Shown piece by piece: positions 36,706-47,185 of a DNA stretch of 64,000 bases. Location: NCBI RefSeq assembly GCF_900167405.1, contig NZ_FUWO01000006.1, positions 1 through 64,000 on the forward strand. Direction: 5' to 3'. A program made the translations under genes and the position numbers. The stretch is from Globicatella sulfidifaciens DSM 15739 (GTDB lineage Bacteria > Bacillota > Bacilli > Lactobacillales > Aerococcaceae). The notes below the pieces were generated by a model that was not told the DNA's origin, made no database searches, and worked only from the letters and a program-made list of their open reading frames with translations. How positions within the stretch are numbered: position 1 is the first letter of the stretch; every line of letters starts with the position of its first letter.

Positions 36706-36830
36706 GTGAGAAGCAAGAGCACATTATGATGCGACCACTATCCAAGTGATTGAGGCCTACTTTTTTTGTGAGAAGCAAGGCACATTATGATGGGACACCA
36801 TCCAAGTAATTGAGGCCTACTTTTTTGTGA
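36700..36830. repeat. Tandem duplication, about 61-bp unit
   Basis: TTTTTTGTGAGAAGCAAG...CACATTATGATG...ATCCAAGT.ATTGAGGCCTAC occurs at 36700-36760 and again at 36761-36820, with a third partial start to 36830. It begins in the T run of the thiW terminator. It is non-coding. Confidence 0.85.
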
Positions 36831-37084
36831 AGGAAAAGATAGCCTGTTGAATTAAATTGTTTTCGTCCTCATGTTGAGCTCTACTTTAGTGGGAAAAAAG
36901 CTAGTTTGTGGGCGTTAGGCTGGGGGATTATCCTATATTAGGAAATAAGGTTAGTTTAATGGAATGACCAGATGACCTCATTTGCCAAGGAGTGTTAAAG
37001 ACCTTTTAGTGAATAAATTATTATCGAAGGAGGCTGGGCATAAACTTGATAAATTTAGTTAAGATTATTGTTCATTAGTTAATA
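36831..37084. other. Intergenic sequence, nothing recognised
   Basis: No reading frame or clear structure is seen. It is part of the 778-bp gap between thiW and tdk. Confidence 0.4.
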
Positions 37085-37150
37085 GCGCAGTGGTTGAGTG
37101 GTCTCAAATGGCGTCTTAACGACTTATTTGAGACCTACTCAACTGTGCGG
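37085..37150. repeat. Large imperfect palindrome, second repeat family
   Basis: GCGCAGTGGTTGAGTGGTCT... pairs with ...AGACCTACTCAACTGTGCG over about 22 bp, with a roughly 17-bp loop. Half-copies (ATTTGAGACC..TCAA.CACTGC) lie at 43250-43278 and 35014-35039, each close to a member of the GGGAGTAGGCA family. Confidence 0.7.
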
Positions 37151-37205
37151 GGGTGGGCAGACGAAGTGAAAATTATTTAATTTTCTACTTCTTGCCCACT
37201 CCCAT
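37149..37205. repeat. Dispersed hairpin repeat, copy E
   Basis: GGGGGTGGGCA...GAAAATTA pairs with TAATTTTC...TTGCCCACTCCC. It directly abuts the palindrome at 37085-37150. Confidence 0.75.
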
Positions 37206-37316
37206 AATTTCACCGTAACATACACTTTCAGCGAGAGGGTGCGCTCTAAAATATTAGATTGAATTCTTATGAACCGCCTTCATCGGATAAAACTAATTAA
37301 ATTACTATCTTAGCAA

Positions 37317-37345
37317 TTGACTAGAATGCTTTTTTCTTTTATTAT
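37317..37345 (+). promoter_or_regulatory. Promoter of tdk-prfA operon
   Basis: TTGACT (37317-37322), a 17-bp spacer and TATTAT (37340-37345), about 35 bp before the tdk start. Confidence 0.75.
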
Positions 37346-37380
37346 GAATAGTTGAAAGTAGTAACGAGGAGGGCTTATTA

Positions 37381-37953
37381 ATGGCACAATTCTTTTTCAA
37401 ATATGGTGCAATGAATAGTGGGAAATCACTTGAAATTATTAAAGTAGCACATAATTATGAAGAACAAAATAAACAGGTGGAAATTTTTACGAGCGCTCTA
37501 GATACTAGAACTTCTGTAGGAACAGTTGCTAGTCGGACCGGCTATCAGCGTCAAGCGATTCCGATTACGGACGACATGGATTTATTTGAAAGTATTAAAG
37601 CATTAGGACACCGCTATTGTATTTTAGTCGATGAAGCACAATTTTTAACAAAGGAACATGTGTTACAATTAGCTCGAGTCGTAGATGAATTAGATATTCC
37701 AGTGATGGCATTTGGGTTAAAAAATGATTTTACGAATGAACTTTTCGAAGGTTCTAAGTATTTATTGTTATATGCCGATAAAATTGAAGAGATTAAAACC
37801 ATTTGTTGGTTCTGTCATAAAAAAGCCATGATGAACTTACGCTTTGTTGACGGCAAACCGGTTTACGAAGGGGAACAAATTCAAATTGGCGGTAATGAAT
37901 CATATTTACCTGTCTGCCGAAAATGTTATTTCCAACCAGGAGAGTTAAGATAG
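37381..37953 (+). CDS. tdk: Thymidine kinase
   Basis: The 190-residue type II enzyme phosphorylates thymidine to dTMP in salvage. The P-loop is [10 protein letters not shown], the Walker B segment is ILVDEAQFL, and a zinc ribbon is formed by CWFCHKK near 143 and CRKCYF near 183. The start is ATG 37381 behind AACGAGGAGG. It lies 12 bp before prfA, an arrangement common in Lactobacillales. Confidence 0.96.
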   Translation: MAQFFFKYGAMNSGKSLEIIKVAHNYEEQNKQVEIFTSALDTRTSVGTVASRTGYQRQAIPITDDMDLFESIKALGHRYCILVDEAQFLTKEHVLQLARVVDELDIPVMAFGLKNDFTNELFEGSKYLLLYADKIEEIKTICWFCHKKAMMNLRFVDGKPVYEGEQIQIGGNESYLPVCRKCYFQPGELR

Positions 37954-37965
37954 AAGGGGAATTTT

Positions 37966-39045
37966 ATGTTTGAACAATTAGATACACTAATTTTTCGTTT
38001 TGAAGAAATATTAGAATTATTAAGTGACCCATCGGTTATTGCCGATACCAATCGTTTACGTGAATTAACAATCGAAGAAAGTGATTTACGTCCAAAAGTT
38101 GAAAAAATCCGTCGCTATAAGCAAGTAGAACAAGAATTAGCGGATACGGAAGAAATGTTAAATGAAGGCCTTGATGCTGAAATGGCCGAAATGGCTAAAA
38201 TGGAATTAGCGGAATTAAAAGAAGAACGTGAAACCTTACAAGAAGAAATTAAAATTATGATGTTACCAGAAGATCCAAATGATGGTAAAAACATCATTAT
38301 GGAAATTCGTGGGGCCGCTGGTGGTGACGAGGCGCAATTATTCGCTGGTGACTTATTGAATATGTACACTAAATATGCCGATAGCCAAGGATGGAATGTG
38401 GAAGTCTTGGATGCAAATATTACCGGTATCGGTGGTTATAAAGAAGTATCCATTATGATTTCTGGTCATAAAGTATATAGTAAATTAAAATTCGAAAATG
38501 GTGCTCACCGTGTCCAACGTGTCCCAGAAACGGAATCTCAAGGACGGGTCCATACCTCTACTGCTACAGTCGTGGTTATGCCAGAAGTAGAAGATATTGA
38601 TTTCGAATTAAATGAAAATGATATTCGAGTGGACATTTATCATGCCTCAGGTGCAGGTGGACAGCACGTTAACAAAACAGCTTCAGCTGTACGTTTAACG
38701 CATATCCCCACTAATACCGTGGTAGCGATGCAAGATGAACGTTCACAATTGAAAAACCGTGAAAAAGCGATGAAAGTATTGCGTGCCCGCGTCTTCGACC
38801 AAATGCAATCAGAAGCCCAATCTGAAATTGATGCTTCTCGTAAATTAGCAGTCGGAACAGGGGACCGTTCTGAACGTATTCGTACTTATAATTTCCCACA
38901 AAACCGGGTGACCGATCATCGTATTGGTTTAACCATCCAACAATTAGATTCAATCTTAAATGGGAAATTAGACGAAATTATTGATAGCTTAGTCATGTAT
39001 GACCAAACTCAAAAACTGGAGGAACTCAATGGTCCTAAGCTCTAA
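37966..39045 (+). CDS. prfA: Peptide chain release factor 1
   Basis: The 359-residue protein recognises UAA and UAG and releases the peptide. The catalytic GGQ is in [14 protein letters not shown] near residue 230, and the C-terminal [21 protein letters not shown] is typical. The start is ATG 37966 behind AAGGGGA. Its 3' end overlaps prmC, which encodes the enzyme that methylates the GGQ glutamine, so the two are co-expressed. Confidence 0.97.
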   Translation: MFEQLDTLIFRFEEILELLSDPSVIADTNRLRELTIEESDLRPKVEKIRRYKQVEQELADTEEMLNEGLDAEMAEMAKMELAELKEERETLQEEIKIMMLPEDPNDGKNIIMEIRGAAGGDEAQLFAGDLLNMYTKYADSQGWNVEVLDANITGIGGYKEVSIMISGHKVYSKLKFENGAHRVQRVPETESQGRVHTSTATVVVMPEVEDIDFELNENDIRVDIYHASGAGGQHVNKTASAVRLTHIPTNTVVAMQDERSQLKNREKAMKVLRARVFDQMQSEAQSEIDASRKLAVGTGDRSERIRTYNFPQNRVTDHRIGLTIQQLDSILNGKLDEIIDSLVMYDQTQKLEELNGPKL

Positions 39046-39889
39046 AATGACTTTAGCTGAAGCTCTCCAAAGAGCTTCAGTTTTTTTGCAAGAAAACGGC
39101 ATTCAAGACAGTCCGATTAAAGATTATTGGCAACGGACATTTGATTGGGATTATACTCAATTGATTTTAAACTTAAACATGCCGCTTAATGATGAACAAG
39201 CGATGCGCTTTAACGAAGTGTTAAAGCGATTAGCCCAACACGAGCCGATTCAGTATATTTTAGGAAAAGCTGATTTTGTTGGGGAAACTTACTATGTCAC
39301 ACCAGACACCTTAATTCCACGGGAGGACACTTACGGCCTAATTGAAATGGGATGTGCGTTTTTAAAGGAACATCCACAAGCCAAAGTGATTGATATTGGA
39401 ACGGGAAGTGGCATCATTGCGATTGAATTAGCCAAACAATTGGCGCCAAACCAAGTTACAGCGGTTGATATTTCGCCAGCAGCTTTAGCAATAGCCCAGA
39501 AAAATGGTCAGCATCATCAAGTGCAAGTGGAGTGGCTTGAAAGTGATTTAATGTCTGCTTTAACAGGACGTCAATTTGATTTAATTGTCTCCAATCCACC
39601 CTATATTGCTGAAGATGAGTTAGCTTTAATGGATGAATCTGTTAAACGTTTTGAACCCGCTACAGCACTTTTTGCCGAGCAACAAGGTCTCGCTATTTAT
39701 CAGCGCCTAGCCGAAACATTGCCATCGTTTTTATCAGACAATGGCCAAATCTTGTTAGAAATAGGCTTTAAACAAGCCAGTGCTGTCCAAACAATTTTTC
39801 AAAAAACATTTCCTAATGCCATCATAAGTGTTCATCAAGATTTAAACGGTTTAGATCGTTATATTAAAATCGATACTCAGAAGGGGTGA
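39029..39889 (+). CDS. prmC: Release factor glutamine methyltransferase
   Basis: This roughly 286-residue SAM-dependent enzyme methylates the glutamine of the GGQ motif in release factors. It has an N-terminal helical domain, the SAM motif [16 protein letters not shown] and the catalytic [11 protein letters not shown]. The start is ATG 39029, inside the last 17 bases of prfA, with GGAGG six bases upstream. An earlier in-frame ATG at 38999 has no such site. Confidence 0.95.
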   Translation: MVLSSKMTLAEALQRASVFLQENGIQDSPIKDYWQRTFDWDYTQLILNLNMPLNDEQAMRFNEVLKRLAQHEPIQYILGKADFVGETYYVTPDTLIPREDTYGLIEMGCAFLKEHPQAKVIDIGTGSGIIAIELAKQLAPNQVTAVDISPAALAIAQKNGQHHQVQVEWLESDLMSALTGRQFDLIVSNPPYIAEDELALMDESVKRFEPATALFAEQQGLAIYQRLAETLPSFLSDNGQILLEIGFKQASAVQTIFQKTFPNAIISVHQDLNGLDRYIKIDTQKG

Positions 39890-39893
39890 AGCA

Positions 39894-40922
39894 ATGGATA
39901 CCAAAATTTATAAAAAAGAACAAATAAATGAAGCAGCCGCCCAATTAAAAGCCGGGCAATTAGTGGCTTTCCCAACGGAAACAGTCTTTGGTTTGGGAGC
40001 CATCGCGACCAACGAAGCCGCCGTTAGCAGTGTTTTTGCAACTAAAGGTCGTCCGCAAGACAATCCCTTAATTGTGCATGTTAGCAGCATTGAACAAGTG
40101 GCAGAATATGTGGCAGAAGTGCCTGAAATTGCGGCACAATTAATGAAGCAATTTTGGCCAGGACCATTGACGATTATTTTCCCACAAAAACCCGGGGTGT
40201 TAGCACCAAGTGTGACCCCTGGACAAGAAACTGTCGCTATCAGAATGCCTGATAATCCAGAAACTTTAGCGTTGATTGAGGCTACGGGCATTCCATTAGT
40301 CGGACCAAGTGCCAATAAATCAGGTAAACCGAGTCCAACAGCAGTGGAACATGTTTATCATGACTTTCAAGGGAAAATTGCGGGCATAGTCGAACCGAGC
40401 GAAAAACTGTTAGCCGTGGGTGTTGAATCGACGGTCGTATTGCCACGAGCGGGGGTTATCAATATTTTACGTCCAGGTGCGATTACGAAAGAAGATTTAA
40501 GAGCGCTAGGTTATCAAGTCGAAGAAAAAACAGCTGAAGAACAATTAAAAGATACGAGCGTTTTGTCACCCGGAGTTAAATACACGCATTATAGCCCTAA
40601 ACAACCGGTTCATGTCTTAATAACAGATGATTCACAGCAATTCTTACAATATATTGAAGCATTAAAACAACCAGTGGCCATCTTAGCAGATGAATCCGTC
40701 CTTCAAGCGCTTAGTAATGACTCACAGATAGTGGCCACTCATTCTTATGGCGCAAAAGGGGATTTAGTCTCGGCTACTCAACAATTATATGCCGGTTTAA
40801 GAGCTTTAGAACAAACAACCGCACAGGTTATTATCGCACAAGGCTTTCCGGATTCACCAGCCAGTCATGCGATGATGAATCGTTTGAGAAAAGCAGCCGA
40901 TTTGACTCAAACTTTTTTATAA
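39894..40922 (+). CDS. L-threonylcarbamoyladenylate synthase (Sua5/YwlC type)
   Basis: The 342-residue protein makes threonylcarbamoyl-AMP from threonine, bicarbonate and ATP for t6A37 of ANN-decoding tRNAs. The YrdC-like domain (about 10-200) carries FPTETVFGLGA, KGRPQDNPLIVHV and VGPSANKSGKPSPT. The C-terminal Sua5 domain (about 225-342) makes it the long form. The start is ATG 39894 behind AAGGGGTG, 4 bp after prmC. Confidence 0.95.
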   Translation: MDTKIYKKEQINEAAAQLKAGQLVAFPTETVFGLGAIATNEAAVSSVFATKGRPQDNPLIVHVSSIEQVAEYVAEVPEIAAQLMKQFWPGPLTIIFPQKPGVLAPSVTPGQETVAIRMPDNPETLALIEATGIPLVGPSANKSGKPSPTAVEHVYHDFQGKIAGIVEPSEKLLAVGVESTVVLPRAGVINILRPGAITKEDLRALGYQVEEKTAEEQLKDTSVLSPGVKYTHYSPKQPVHVLITDDSQQFLQYIEALKQPVAILADESVLQALSNDSQIVATHSYGAKGDLVSATQQLYAGLRALEQTTAQVIIAQGFPDSPASHAMMNRLRKAADLTQTFL

Positions 40923-40961
40923 AATGATGAAATGATAAGTGGCATCGACTTTAATCTATGT

Positions 40962-40967
40962 TATAAT
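40962..40967 (+). promoter_or_regulatory. -10 element (extended) for glyA
   Basis: TGTTATAAT at 40959-40967 is an extended -10. No strong -35 is seen. It lies about 25 bp before the glyA start. Confidence 0.55.
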
Positions 40968-40992
40968 ATGTTGAAGAAACGGGGGTATGCAA

Positions 40993-42213
40993 ATGATGAA
41001 AGATAGTATCGTTTTTGACTTAATTAATAAAGAAGCCAATCGCCAAAAAAATGGCATTGAGTTGATAGCATCAGAAAATTTTGTTTCCGATGAAGTTTTA
41101 AAGGCACAAGGCAGTATCTTAACCAATAAGTATGCAGAAGGTTATCCAGGACGTCGTTATTACGGTGGTTGTGAATATATTGACCAACTTGAACAATTGG
41201 CAATCGATCGTGTGAAAAAATTATTTGGCGCTGACTTTGCGAATGTGCAACCACATTCAGGTTCATCAGCCAATTTAGCGGTGTATCGTGCTTTCCTAGA
41301 ACCGGGTGACCGCGTATTAGGAATGGACTTAGCACAAGGTGGGCACTTAACCCATGGCTCACCGGTTAACTTTAGTGGACAATCTTACGAAATGTATAGC
41401 TATGGTGTCGACGAAACAGGTTATATTGACTACGATGCTTTAGAAAAGAAAGCTGAAGAATGCCAACCAAAAATGATTATTGCAGGTGCCAGTGCATACT
41501 CAAGAGCAATTGATTTTGAACGTATCGGTCAAATTGCTAAGAAAGTAGGCGCGATTTATTTTGTAGACATGGCGCATATTGCTGGACTGGTAGCCGCAGG
41601 CTTACATCAAAATCCAGTACCATATGCGGATGTAGTCACCAGTACCACTCATAAAACATTACGTGGGCCACGTGGTGGGATTATTTTAGGGAAAGCAGAA
41701 CATGAAAAAGCAATTAATTCCGCTATTTTCCCAGGAATTCAAGGTGGACCATTAGAACATGTGATTGCGGCTAAGGCAGTCGCTTTCGGTGAAGCATTAG
41801 ATCCGTCATTTAAAGAATATGCCGCACAAGTGATTAAAAACACGCAAGCAATGGCAAAAGTATTCAGTCAAAGCGAATTAAATGTCATCTCAGGTGGCAC
41901 GGATAATCATCTCTTCTTAGTCGATGTGACGCCATTGGAGATTACTGGTAAATGGGCCCAAGAGCGTTTAGATAAAGTGGGCATCACCGTTAATAAAAAC
42001 TCAATTCCAAATGACACTAAATCATTTGTTCAAACAAGTGGTATACGTATTGGTGCCGCAGCTATTACGACCCGTGGCGCAAAAGAAGCAGACGCGATTC
42101 AGATTGCAGAAATGATGCTCGCAGCATTAAAAGCCGATGAATCAGAATTACCAACATTACATGAGCAGGTCATCGAGTTTGTTAAAGATTGGCCGATGTT
42201 TGCTTGGGCATAA
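40993..42213 (+). CDS. glyA: Serine hydroxymethyltransferase
   Basis: The roughly 406-residue PLP enzyme interconverts serine and glycine with tetrahydrofolate. Signatures are [25 protein letters not shown], the PLP lysine in [15 protein letters not shown] and the C-terminal substrate domain. ATG 40987 is only one base from the GGGGG ribosome site, so ATG 40993 (spacing 7) is preferred. It is followed by upp after 34 bp, probably as one operon feeding nucleotide metabolism. Confidence 0.97.
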   Translation: MMKDSIVFDLINKEANRQKNGIELIASENFVSDEVLKAQGSILTNKYAEGYPGRRYYGGCEYIDQLEQLAIDRVKKLFGADFANVQPHSGSSANLAVYRAFLEPGDRVLGMDLAQGGHLTHGSPVNFSGQSYEMYSYGVDETGYIDYDALEKKAEECQPKMIIAGASAYSRAIDFERIGQIAKKVGAIYFVDMAHIAGLVAAGLHQNPVPYADVVTSTTHKTLRGPRGGIILGKAEHEKAINSAIFPGIQGGPLEHVIAAKAVAFGEALDPSFKEYAAQVIKNTQAMAKVFSQSELNVISGGTDNHLFLVDVTPLEITGKWAQERLDKVGITVNKNSIPNDTKSFVQTSGIRIGAAAITTRGAKEADAIQIAEMMLAALKADESELPTLHEQVIEFVKDWPMFAWA

Positions 42214-42247
42214 AAATTATATTAGCGAAAAATAAGGAGGAATTATT

Positions 42248-42886
42248 TTGGCAAAATTTCAAGTAGTAGATCATCCACTCATTCAACATAAATTAACAAT
42301 TATTCGTGATAAAAATACTTCAACGAAACAATTTCGTGAGGTGACCAATGAAATCGCGATGTTAATGGCGTATGAAATTACCCGTGATTTACCATTAGAA
42401 GACGTAGAAATCGAAACCCCATTAGTAAAATCAGTTCAAAAACAAATTGCTGGTAAAAAATTAGCAATTATCCCGATCTTACGTGCTGGTTTAGGAATGG
42501 TGGACGGCATGGTTGACTTAATTCCAGCCGCTAGAATTGGTCATATTGGTTTATACCGTGATGAAGATACTTTAGAAGCAGTCGAATATTTTGCTAAATT
42601 CCCTCAAGATATTAGTGAACGTCGTCTATTTGTTGTTGACCCAATGTTAGCAACCGGTAGTTCAGCGATTGCGGCCTTAGATTTATTAACGAGCAAATAT
42701 AATGTGCAACCAGAAAATATTACCTTTGTCTGTCTAGTTTCTGCTCCAGAAGGTGTTAAAGCTTTCCAAGAAACTTATCCAGATGTAGATTTATACACGG
42801 CTGCCCTAGATGAACGCTTAAACGAACATGGTTATATCTTACCAGGTTTAGGTGATGCTGGTGACCGAATCTTTGGTACCAAATAA
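42248..42886 (+). CDS. upp: Uracil phosphoribosyltransferase
   Basis: The 212-residue enzyme makes UMP from uracil and PRPP. Signatures are the N-terminal [31 protein letters not shown] and the PRPP loop [14 protein letters not shown] near residue 132. The start is TTG 42248 behind a perfect AAGGAGG. It ends at a large branched terminator. No PyrR-type attenuator is visible. Confidence 0.96.
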   Translation: MAKFQVVDHPLIQHKLTIIRDKNTSTKQFREVTNEIAMLMAYEITRDLPLEDVEIETPLVKSVQKQIAGKKLAIIPILRAGLGMVDGMVDLIPAARIGHIGLYRDEDTLEAVEYFAKFPQDISERRLFVVDPMLATGSSAIAALDLLTSKYNVQPENITFVCLVSAPEGVKAFQETYPDVDLYTAALDERLNEHGYILPGLGDAGDRIFGTK

Positions 42887-42894
42887 TAAATATT

Positions 42895-42998
42895 AAAAAC
42901 CTTGTCAGGTGCAATGTAAAAACCTACAGTTAGCTTTGTCTCTAACTGAAAATTTTTGGTGTTCACTTTATAAATTGCACTGAACAAGGTTTTTCTTT
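42895..42998 (+). terminator. Branched terminator after upp
   Basis: AAAACCTTGT...GTGCAAT pairs with ATTGCAC...ACAAGGTTTT and encloses a second hairpin CAGTTAG/CTAACTG. T residues follow. The Y shape is larger than a simple terminator. Confidence 0.8.
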
Positions 42999-43187
42999 TT
43001 GAAAATAATGTTTAAAACGGATTGGCCAATCTGTAAGGATTATTGCGTCTATGTTCGCATTGATGAATACTGTACCAAAGTAGCCATACGCTAATTGCAT
43101 TTTAAGGTTACGCCACATGATGACGCACATTAGAGAAGCGACAGGGCATCAAACTGAATCATGATGATTAGTGAAGAAAATAAAAAA

Positions 43188-43246
43188 GTGGGAGTAGGCA
43201 AGAAGTCGAAAATCAAATGATTTTCGCTTCATTTGCCTACTCCCAC
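43188..43246 (-). terminator. Dispersed hairpin repeat, copy F, terminator of the CpXC gene
   Basis: GTGGGAGTAGGCAA pairs perfectly with TTGCCTACTCCCAC, with inner GAAAATCA/TGATTTTC arms. On the minus strand TTTTTTATTTT follows. It is the best-preserved member of the family. The half-palindrome ATTTGAGACC follows at 43250-43278. Confidence 0.8.
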
Positions 43247-43355
43247 ATAATTTGAGACCTTTCAATCACTGCACTATCAATAAGAAGAAACCAAATGGAA
43301 GTTTCAATAGTTTTCCTGAGCCTCACTTTTTAATAAATTTGGATGAGGAAAGGGA

Positions 43356-44033
43356 TTAATCTTCTGGTAAGATAAAACCTTCCGTTTCTTTATTTTGTAA
43401 AATATTTTCTGCCCATGCATGATTAATAATGCGGAAATGACCTTTAGTATTTTGTTTCAAAGCACGTTTGAATTTATCGCGAATAAAGGTTAGTAATCGT
43501 TGGTGGCAATCAACCATCATTTGTTTAGTATCCGTTACATATAAAAACTTCGGTTGCCCTTCTTTATTGAGGAAGAAGTAACGATTTTTCACTTGAGCAG
43601 TAGGATTTTCCTTGGCGAATAACCCATCGGTTAACATTTTAACCATCTCAATTTCAGTATCTTTAAAGCCTGAATCATAAATTTGCACTTTTTCCATTAA
43701 ATCGGCCATGTTTAACATAATACGCATTTCATAATCATCGACTGAAACGGGGAAACTATTAATTAAATCGTTTAATTGTGCTTGAATCGCTTCACGTTGT
43801 TCATTATATTGCGGCGCAACATGGAACAGTAATTTTTTGTCTGGGTCATGATATAAAAATTGCGATGAAATATGACGTTTAGCGCCACAATGCTCGCATT
43901 CAAATAATAATAAAGTACCGTCTAATAATTTTTCTTTTAAATCAGGGTTTAAACGGGTGTTAATGGCGATATCGAATTGTCTTTCTATTTCATGATGACA
44001 AACGGGACATTTAAATTTCATTTTTGGTGCCAT
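43356..44033 (-). CDS. CpXC-domain protein of unknown function
   Basis: The 225-residue protein begins with a zinc-ribbon-like segment: CPVC at about 9-12 and CEHC at about 50-53, the CpXC-domain layout. The remainder has no recognised catalytic motif and is predicted soluble. Members are widespread in Firmicutes without a known role; metal or nucleic-acid binding is a guess from the cysteines. It has its own extended -10 promoter at 44064-44069 and a GGAGAG ribosome site. It is divergent from the flavodoxin-like gene. Confidence 0.75.
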   Translation of the reverse strand: MAPKMKFKCPVCHHEIERQFDIAINTRLNPDLKEKLLDGTLLLFECEHCGAKRHISSQFLYHDPDKKLLFHVAPQYNEQREAIQAQLNDLINSFPVSVDDYEMRIMLNMADLMEKVQIYDSGFKDTEIEMVKMLTDGLFAKENPTAQVKNRYFFLNKEGQPKFLYVTDTKQMMVDCHQRLLTFIRDKFKRALKQNTKGHFRIINHAWAENILQNKETEGFILPED

Positions 44034-44063
44034 AAACTCTCTCCTTTTTTGTAAGTTAATATC

Positions 44064-44069
44064 ATTATA
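44064..44069 (-). promoter_or_regulatory. -10 element of the CpXC gene
   Basis: On the minus strand TGTTATAAT forms an extended -10, with a weak TTTAGG 17 bp further up. Confidence 0.55.
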
Positions 44070-44123
44070 ACAGAAATCAGTTAATACCTAAATGATTTTT
44101 AAAAAATCTATACAATACTGGCT

Positions 44124-44152
44124 TTTAGAAACAATCTGCTATATGATATAAT
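44124..44152 (+). promoter_or_regulatory. Promoter of flavodoxin-like gene and rpiA
   Basis: TTTAGA (44124-44129), a 17-bp spacer and TATAAT (44147-44152), about 40 bp before the ATG. Confidence 0.55.
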
Positions 44153-44192
44153 GGTAAATGTGAAAGTATTTTCAAAACAGAGGTGATAATGG

Positions 44193-44750
44193 ATGGAGAT
44201 AATCGTGATTCATAGTTCTCGTTATGGTTCGACTGAAAAATATGCAATTGAAATTTCAAAAAAATTACGCTGCCCCGTGGTGGATAGTGCTCAAGTTTCA
44301 GTAGAAGACTTGGCTAGTTATGACATTATTATTTTAGGTACTTGCTTATTGGAAGGTCAATTATCTGACGCAGCGATGTATGAACAATGGGTAAAACAAT
44401 ATCCCGATAAACATTGGGCTTTATTTACAGTGGGATTATCCAATCCTAAGTTAACTGACTTTAAAGACATATTAGACAATAACTTTGAAGATACAACTAT
44501 TGAGAAAGTCGAATTATTCCATTATCGTGGAGCGATTCAATACAAACGCTTACTATTAATGGAGAGTTTGGTATCAAAAGTAAAACAAAAGCGTTTAACA
44601 TCGATTGATTATGTGCCATTAGATGATGATAATGAACGATTACTGCGTAAATATGGTACGACTTATGATTTTACAGACAAAGAAAATACTATTTTATTAA
44701 TTGATTGGGTAAATAAAATCTTAAGAAATGAAAAGGAGCTTGAGGAATGA
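44193..44750 (+). CDS. Flavodoxin-domain protein
   Basis: The 185-residue protein starts with IIVIHSSRYGSTEKYA, the FMN-phosphate-binding loop of flavodoxins, and continues with YDIIILGTCLLEGQ and WALFTVGLSNP, as in the HemG/flavodoxin_5 type. The C-terminal 50 residues are not typical of short flavodoxins. It is probably an FMN-dependent electron carrier or quinone/disulfide-type reductase; there are no heme genes nearby to support a protoporphyrinogen role. Its stop overlaps the rpiA start (ATGA), so they are coupled. Confidence 0.8.
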   Translation: MEIIVIHSSRYGSTEKYAIEISKKLRCPVVDSAQVSVEDLASYDIIILGTCLLEGQLSDAAMYEQWVKQYPDKHWALFTVGLSNPKLTDFKDILDNNFEDTTIEKVELFHYRGAIQYKRLLLMESLVSKVKQKRLTSIDYVPLDDDNERLLRKYGTTYDFTDKENTILLIDWVNKILRNEKELEE

Positions 44751-45430
44751 ATCCAAAGGAATTAGTTGGACGCAAAGCAGCGGAATATGTTCAAGATGGG
44801 ATGGTAGTAGGCTTAGGAACAGGATCAACGGCCTACTGGTTTGTTGATGAAGTGGGACAAAGAGTTAAAAACGGTGAATTGCCAAACATTGTGGGCGTTC
44901 CTACTTCCAAACAAACAGAAATGCAAGCACGAGAATTAGGTATTCCGCTAGCACAATTGGATGAAGTTAATTCCATTGATTTATTAGTGGACGGCGCAGA
45001 TGAATGTTTACGTTCGATGTCAGGTATTAAAGGTGGTGGTGGTGCCCACTTAATCGAGAAAATTGTCGCTGAAAATAGTCATGAGATTATCTGGATAGTA
45101 ACAGAAGAAAAGGTCGTCGATTATTTAGGTGCCTTTCCTTTACCAGTAGAAGTGATTCAAACAGGCAGTTGGAATATCTTTAGAGCTTTTGAAAATGCTG
45201 GCATGAACCCATCTTTCCGTAAAAAGGGTAAAGATTCATTATTTGTGACCGACTCTGGTAACTATATCATTGATTTACACTTAGGCAGAATCGATCAACC
45301 ACAACAAGTGGCCCACGAATTAAAAACGATGGTAGGGGTTGTTGAACATGGATTATTCATTAACTATCCTAATCGTATTTTAGTAGCAAAAAATGATGGT
45401 ACGGTTGAAGTGATTGAAGGTCAACAATAA
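44747..45430 (+). CDS. rpiA: Ribose-5-phosphate isomerase A
   Basis: The 227-residue enzyme interconverts ribose-5-phosphate and ribulose-5-phosphate. Signatures are VGLGTGSTAYWFV, DGADE at about 82-86 and KGGGGAHLIEKIVA. It overlaps the flavodoxin-like gene by four bases. The pyrimidine-nucleoside phosphorylase gene follows after 86 bp; together they would link nucleoside breakdown to the pentose phosphate pathway. Confidence 0.96.
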   Translation: MNPKELVGRKAAEYVQDGMVVGLGTGSTAYWFVDEVGQRVKNGELPNIVGVPTSKQTEMQARELGIPLAQLDEVNSIDLLVDGADECLRSMSGIKGGGGAHLIEKIVAENSHEIIWIVTEEKVVDYLGAFPLPVEVIQTGSWNIFRAFENAGMNPSFRKKGKDSLFVTDSGNYIIDLHLGRIDQPQQVAHELKTMVGVVEHGLFINYPNRILVAKNDGTVEVIEGQQ

Positions 45431-45516
45431 GAGTTAATGGCAGATTTAAAATGTATTAGGAGCAATCAATGAGGCCTAATACAACTAGATAAGTTGAAGA
45501 TAAGGACGTGAATAAA

Positions 45517-46821
45517 ATGAGGATGGTTGAATTAATTGAAAAAAAACAAGCAGGACAAGCTTTAACAGAAGCTGAAATTCGCTTTATTATCGAAGGTTTT
45601 ACTGATGGACGTATACCCGATTACCAAATGAGTGCCTTTGCGATGGCCATTTATTTTAAAGGCATGACCGAGGAAGAAGCCAGTTACTTAACAATGGCCA
45701 TGGCTGAAAGTGGCGATCAAATTGATTTGTCAGCCATTGAAGGGGTCAAAGTTGATAAACATTCTACCGGGGGTGTCGGTGATACCACGACCTTGGTTTT
45801 AGCACCATTAGTCGCTTCTTGTGGCGTGCCTGTGGCAAAAATGAGTGGACGCGGATTAGGCCATACAGGTGGAACCGTCGATAAATTCGAAGCCATTGAA
45901 GGCTTCCGTTATGAAATTCCGATCGAAGAATTTATTGACTTGGTCAATCAACATAAAGTAGCCGTTGTCGGACAATCAGGTAATTTAACGCCTGCGGATA
46001 AAAAATTATATGCTTTACGTGATGTGACTGGAACCGTACAATCGATTCCCTTAATTGCCAGCTCCATCATGAGTAAAAAGATTGCGGCTGGTGCCGATGC
46101 GATTGTCCTAGATGTTAAAGTCGGTGAAGGGGCCTTTATGAAGACCGTGGAAGAAGCAGAAAAATTAGCACGCACCATGGTGAAAATCGGCAATCAAGTC
46201 GGACGTAAAACCTTAGCGGTGATTTCGAATATGAATGAACCCTTAGGTTATGCGATTGGTAATGCCTTAGAAGTGGAAGAAGCGATTCAAACCTTAAAAG
46301 GACAAGGACCGGCTGATTTAGTAGAATTGTGTTTAGTTTTAGGGGCGCAAATGCTGATGGCCGCTAATAAAGTATCAACATTAGAAGAAGGGAAGGCAAT
46401 GTTACAAACTCAAATTGAGAATGGACAAGCTTTAGCAACCTTTAAACAATTTATCAAACATCAAGGTGGCAATGAAAAGATTGCTGACGATGTTACCTTA
46501 TTACCACAAGCCCAATATAAGATTGAGTTACCAGCTTTAACAGACGGTGTGGTAAGTAATTGGGTCGCGAATAAAGTGGGTGAAGCGGCTATGGTTTTAG
46601 GTGCTGGTCGTGAAACGAAAGAAGATAAGATTGATCCAGCTGTTGGCTTAATATTACATAAAAAAGTAGGCGACAAAGTACAAAAAGGCGAAGCCTTATT
46701 AACGATTTATAGTAATAGAGAAGACGTTGAAGAAGTTAAACAACGCTTGTATGATGCGATAACAATTAGTGATTCTGCTAAAAAAGAACCGCTTATCTAC
46801 GAAGTGATAACCGAAGCTTAA
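45517..46821 (+). CDS. pdp: Pyrimidine-nucleoside phosphorylase
   Basis: The roughly 434-residue enzyme cleaves uridine and thymidine with phosphate. Signatures are [14 protein letters not shown] at the start, [28 protein letters not shown] and the [11 protein letters not shown] segment. GTG 45508 is in frame, but it lies two bases from AAGGA; ATG 45517 fits the site and the usual Pdp N-terminus. A C-terminal domain with swinging-lid-like GVIL..KVGDKV repeats is present. A strong terminator follows. Confidence 0.95.
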   Translation: MRMVELIEKKQAGQALTEAEIRFIIEGFTDGRIPDYQMSAFAMAIYFKGMTEEEASYLTMAMAESGDQIDLSAIEGVKVDKHSTGGVGDTTTLVLAPLVASCGVPVAKMSGRGLGHTGGTVDKFEAIEGFRYEIPIEEFIDLVNQHKVAVVGQSGNLTPADKKLYALRDVTGTVQSIPLIASSIMSKKIAAGADAIVLDVKVGEGAFMKTVEEAEKLARTMVKIGNQVGRKTLAVISNMNEPLGYAIGNALEVEEAIQTLKGQGPADLVELCLVLGAQMLMAANKVSTLEEGKAMLQTQIENGQALATFKQFIKHQGGNEKIADDVTLLPQAQYKIELPALTDGVVSNWVANKVGEAAMVLGAGRETKEDKIDPAVGLILHKKVGDKVQKGEALLTIYSNREDVEEVKQRLYDAITISDSAKKEPLIYEVITEA

Positions 46822-46833
46822 TAAATAATCAGT

Positions 46834-46869
46834 GCTGAAAGACGAGAGTGAAGTCTTTCAGCTTTTTTT
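46834..46869 (+). terminator. Terminator after pdp
   Basis: GCTGAAAGAC (46834-46843) pairs perfectly with GTCTTTCAGC (46853-46862), followed by seven T residues. Confidence 0.92.
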
Positions 46870-47028
46870 GTGTTGACAAACATGAGGTTCAGGATGTTTT
46901 GATAGAAATTGATTCTTTATGAATAGGGGATAGGATTCGCTTCAGAGATGATTGGCGTTCGATTAAAAAAAGGACTGTATTTTTTGGTCTTAAGCCAATA
47001 ATTTTTGTTAGACCTGTCAATTTTGGAT

Positions 47029-47080
47029 GGGAGTGGGCAAGAAGTGAACTACAGAGGATTTTCGAGATCTTGTGCAAATC
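47029..47080. repeat. Dispersed hairpin repeat, copy G (decayed)
   Basis: The left arm GGGAGTGGGCAAGAAGTGAA (47030-47049) is intact and matches copies E and F. GATTTTCGAGATCTTGTGC follows, but the right arm is degraded. Confidence 0.6.
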
Positions 47081-47121
47081 AAAGTTTGTTTGAATCAGAA
47101 GTAATAAAGTGCGGAAAGAAT

Positions 47122-47177
47122 AAAATAAAAAACAATATCCCTTGTTAAACAACAATGTTGCTAAAAAAGGATATTGT
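47122..47177 (-). terminator. Terminator of the mevalonate operon
   Basis: On the minus strand ACAATATCC (47177-47169) pairs with GGATATTGT (47140-47132), followed by TTTTTTATTTT, just after the fni stop codon. Confidence 0.85.
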
Positions 47178-47185
47178 CGTGATGA

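Noticed and set aside
38711-38953. Antisense frames inside prfA, sua5, glyA and other core genes
   Set aside because: They lack ribosome sites and fall entirely within well-supported genes on the other strand.
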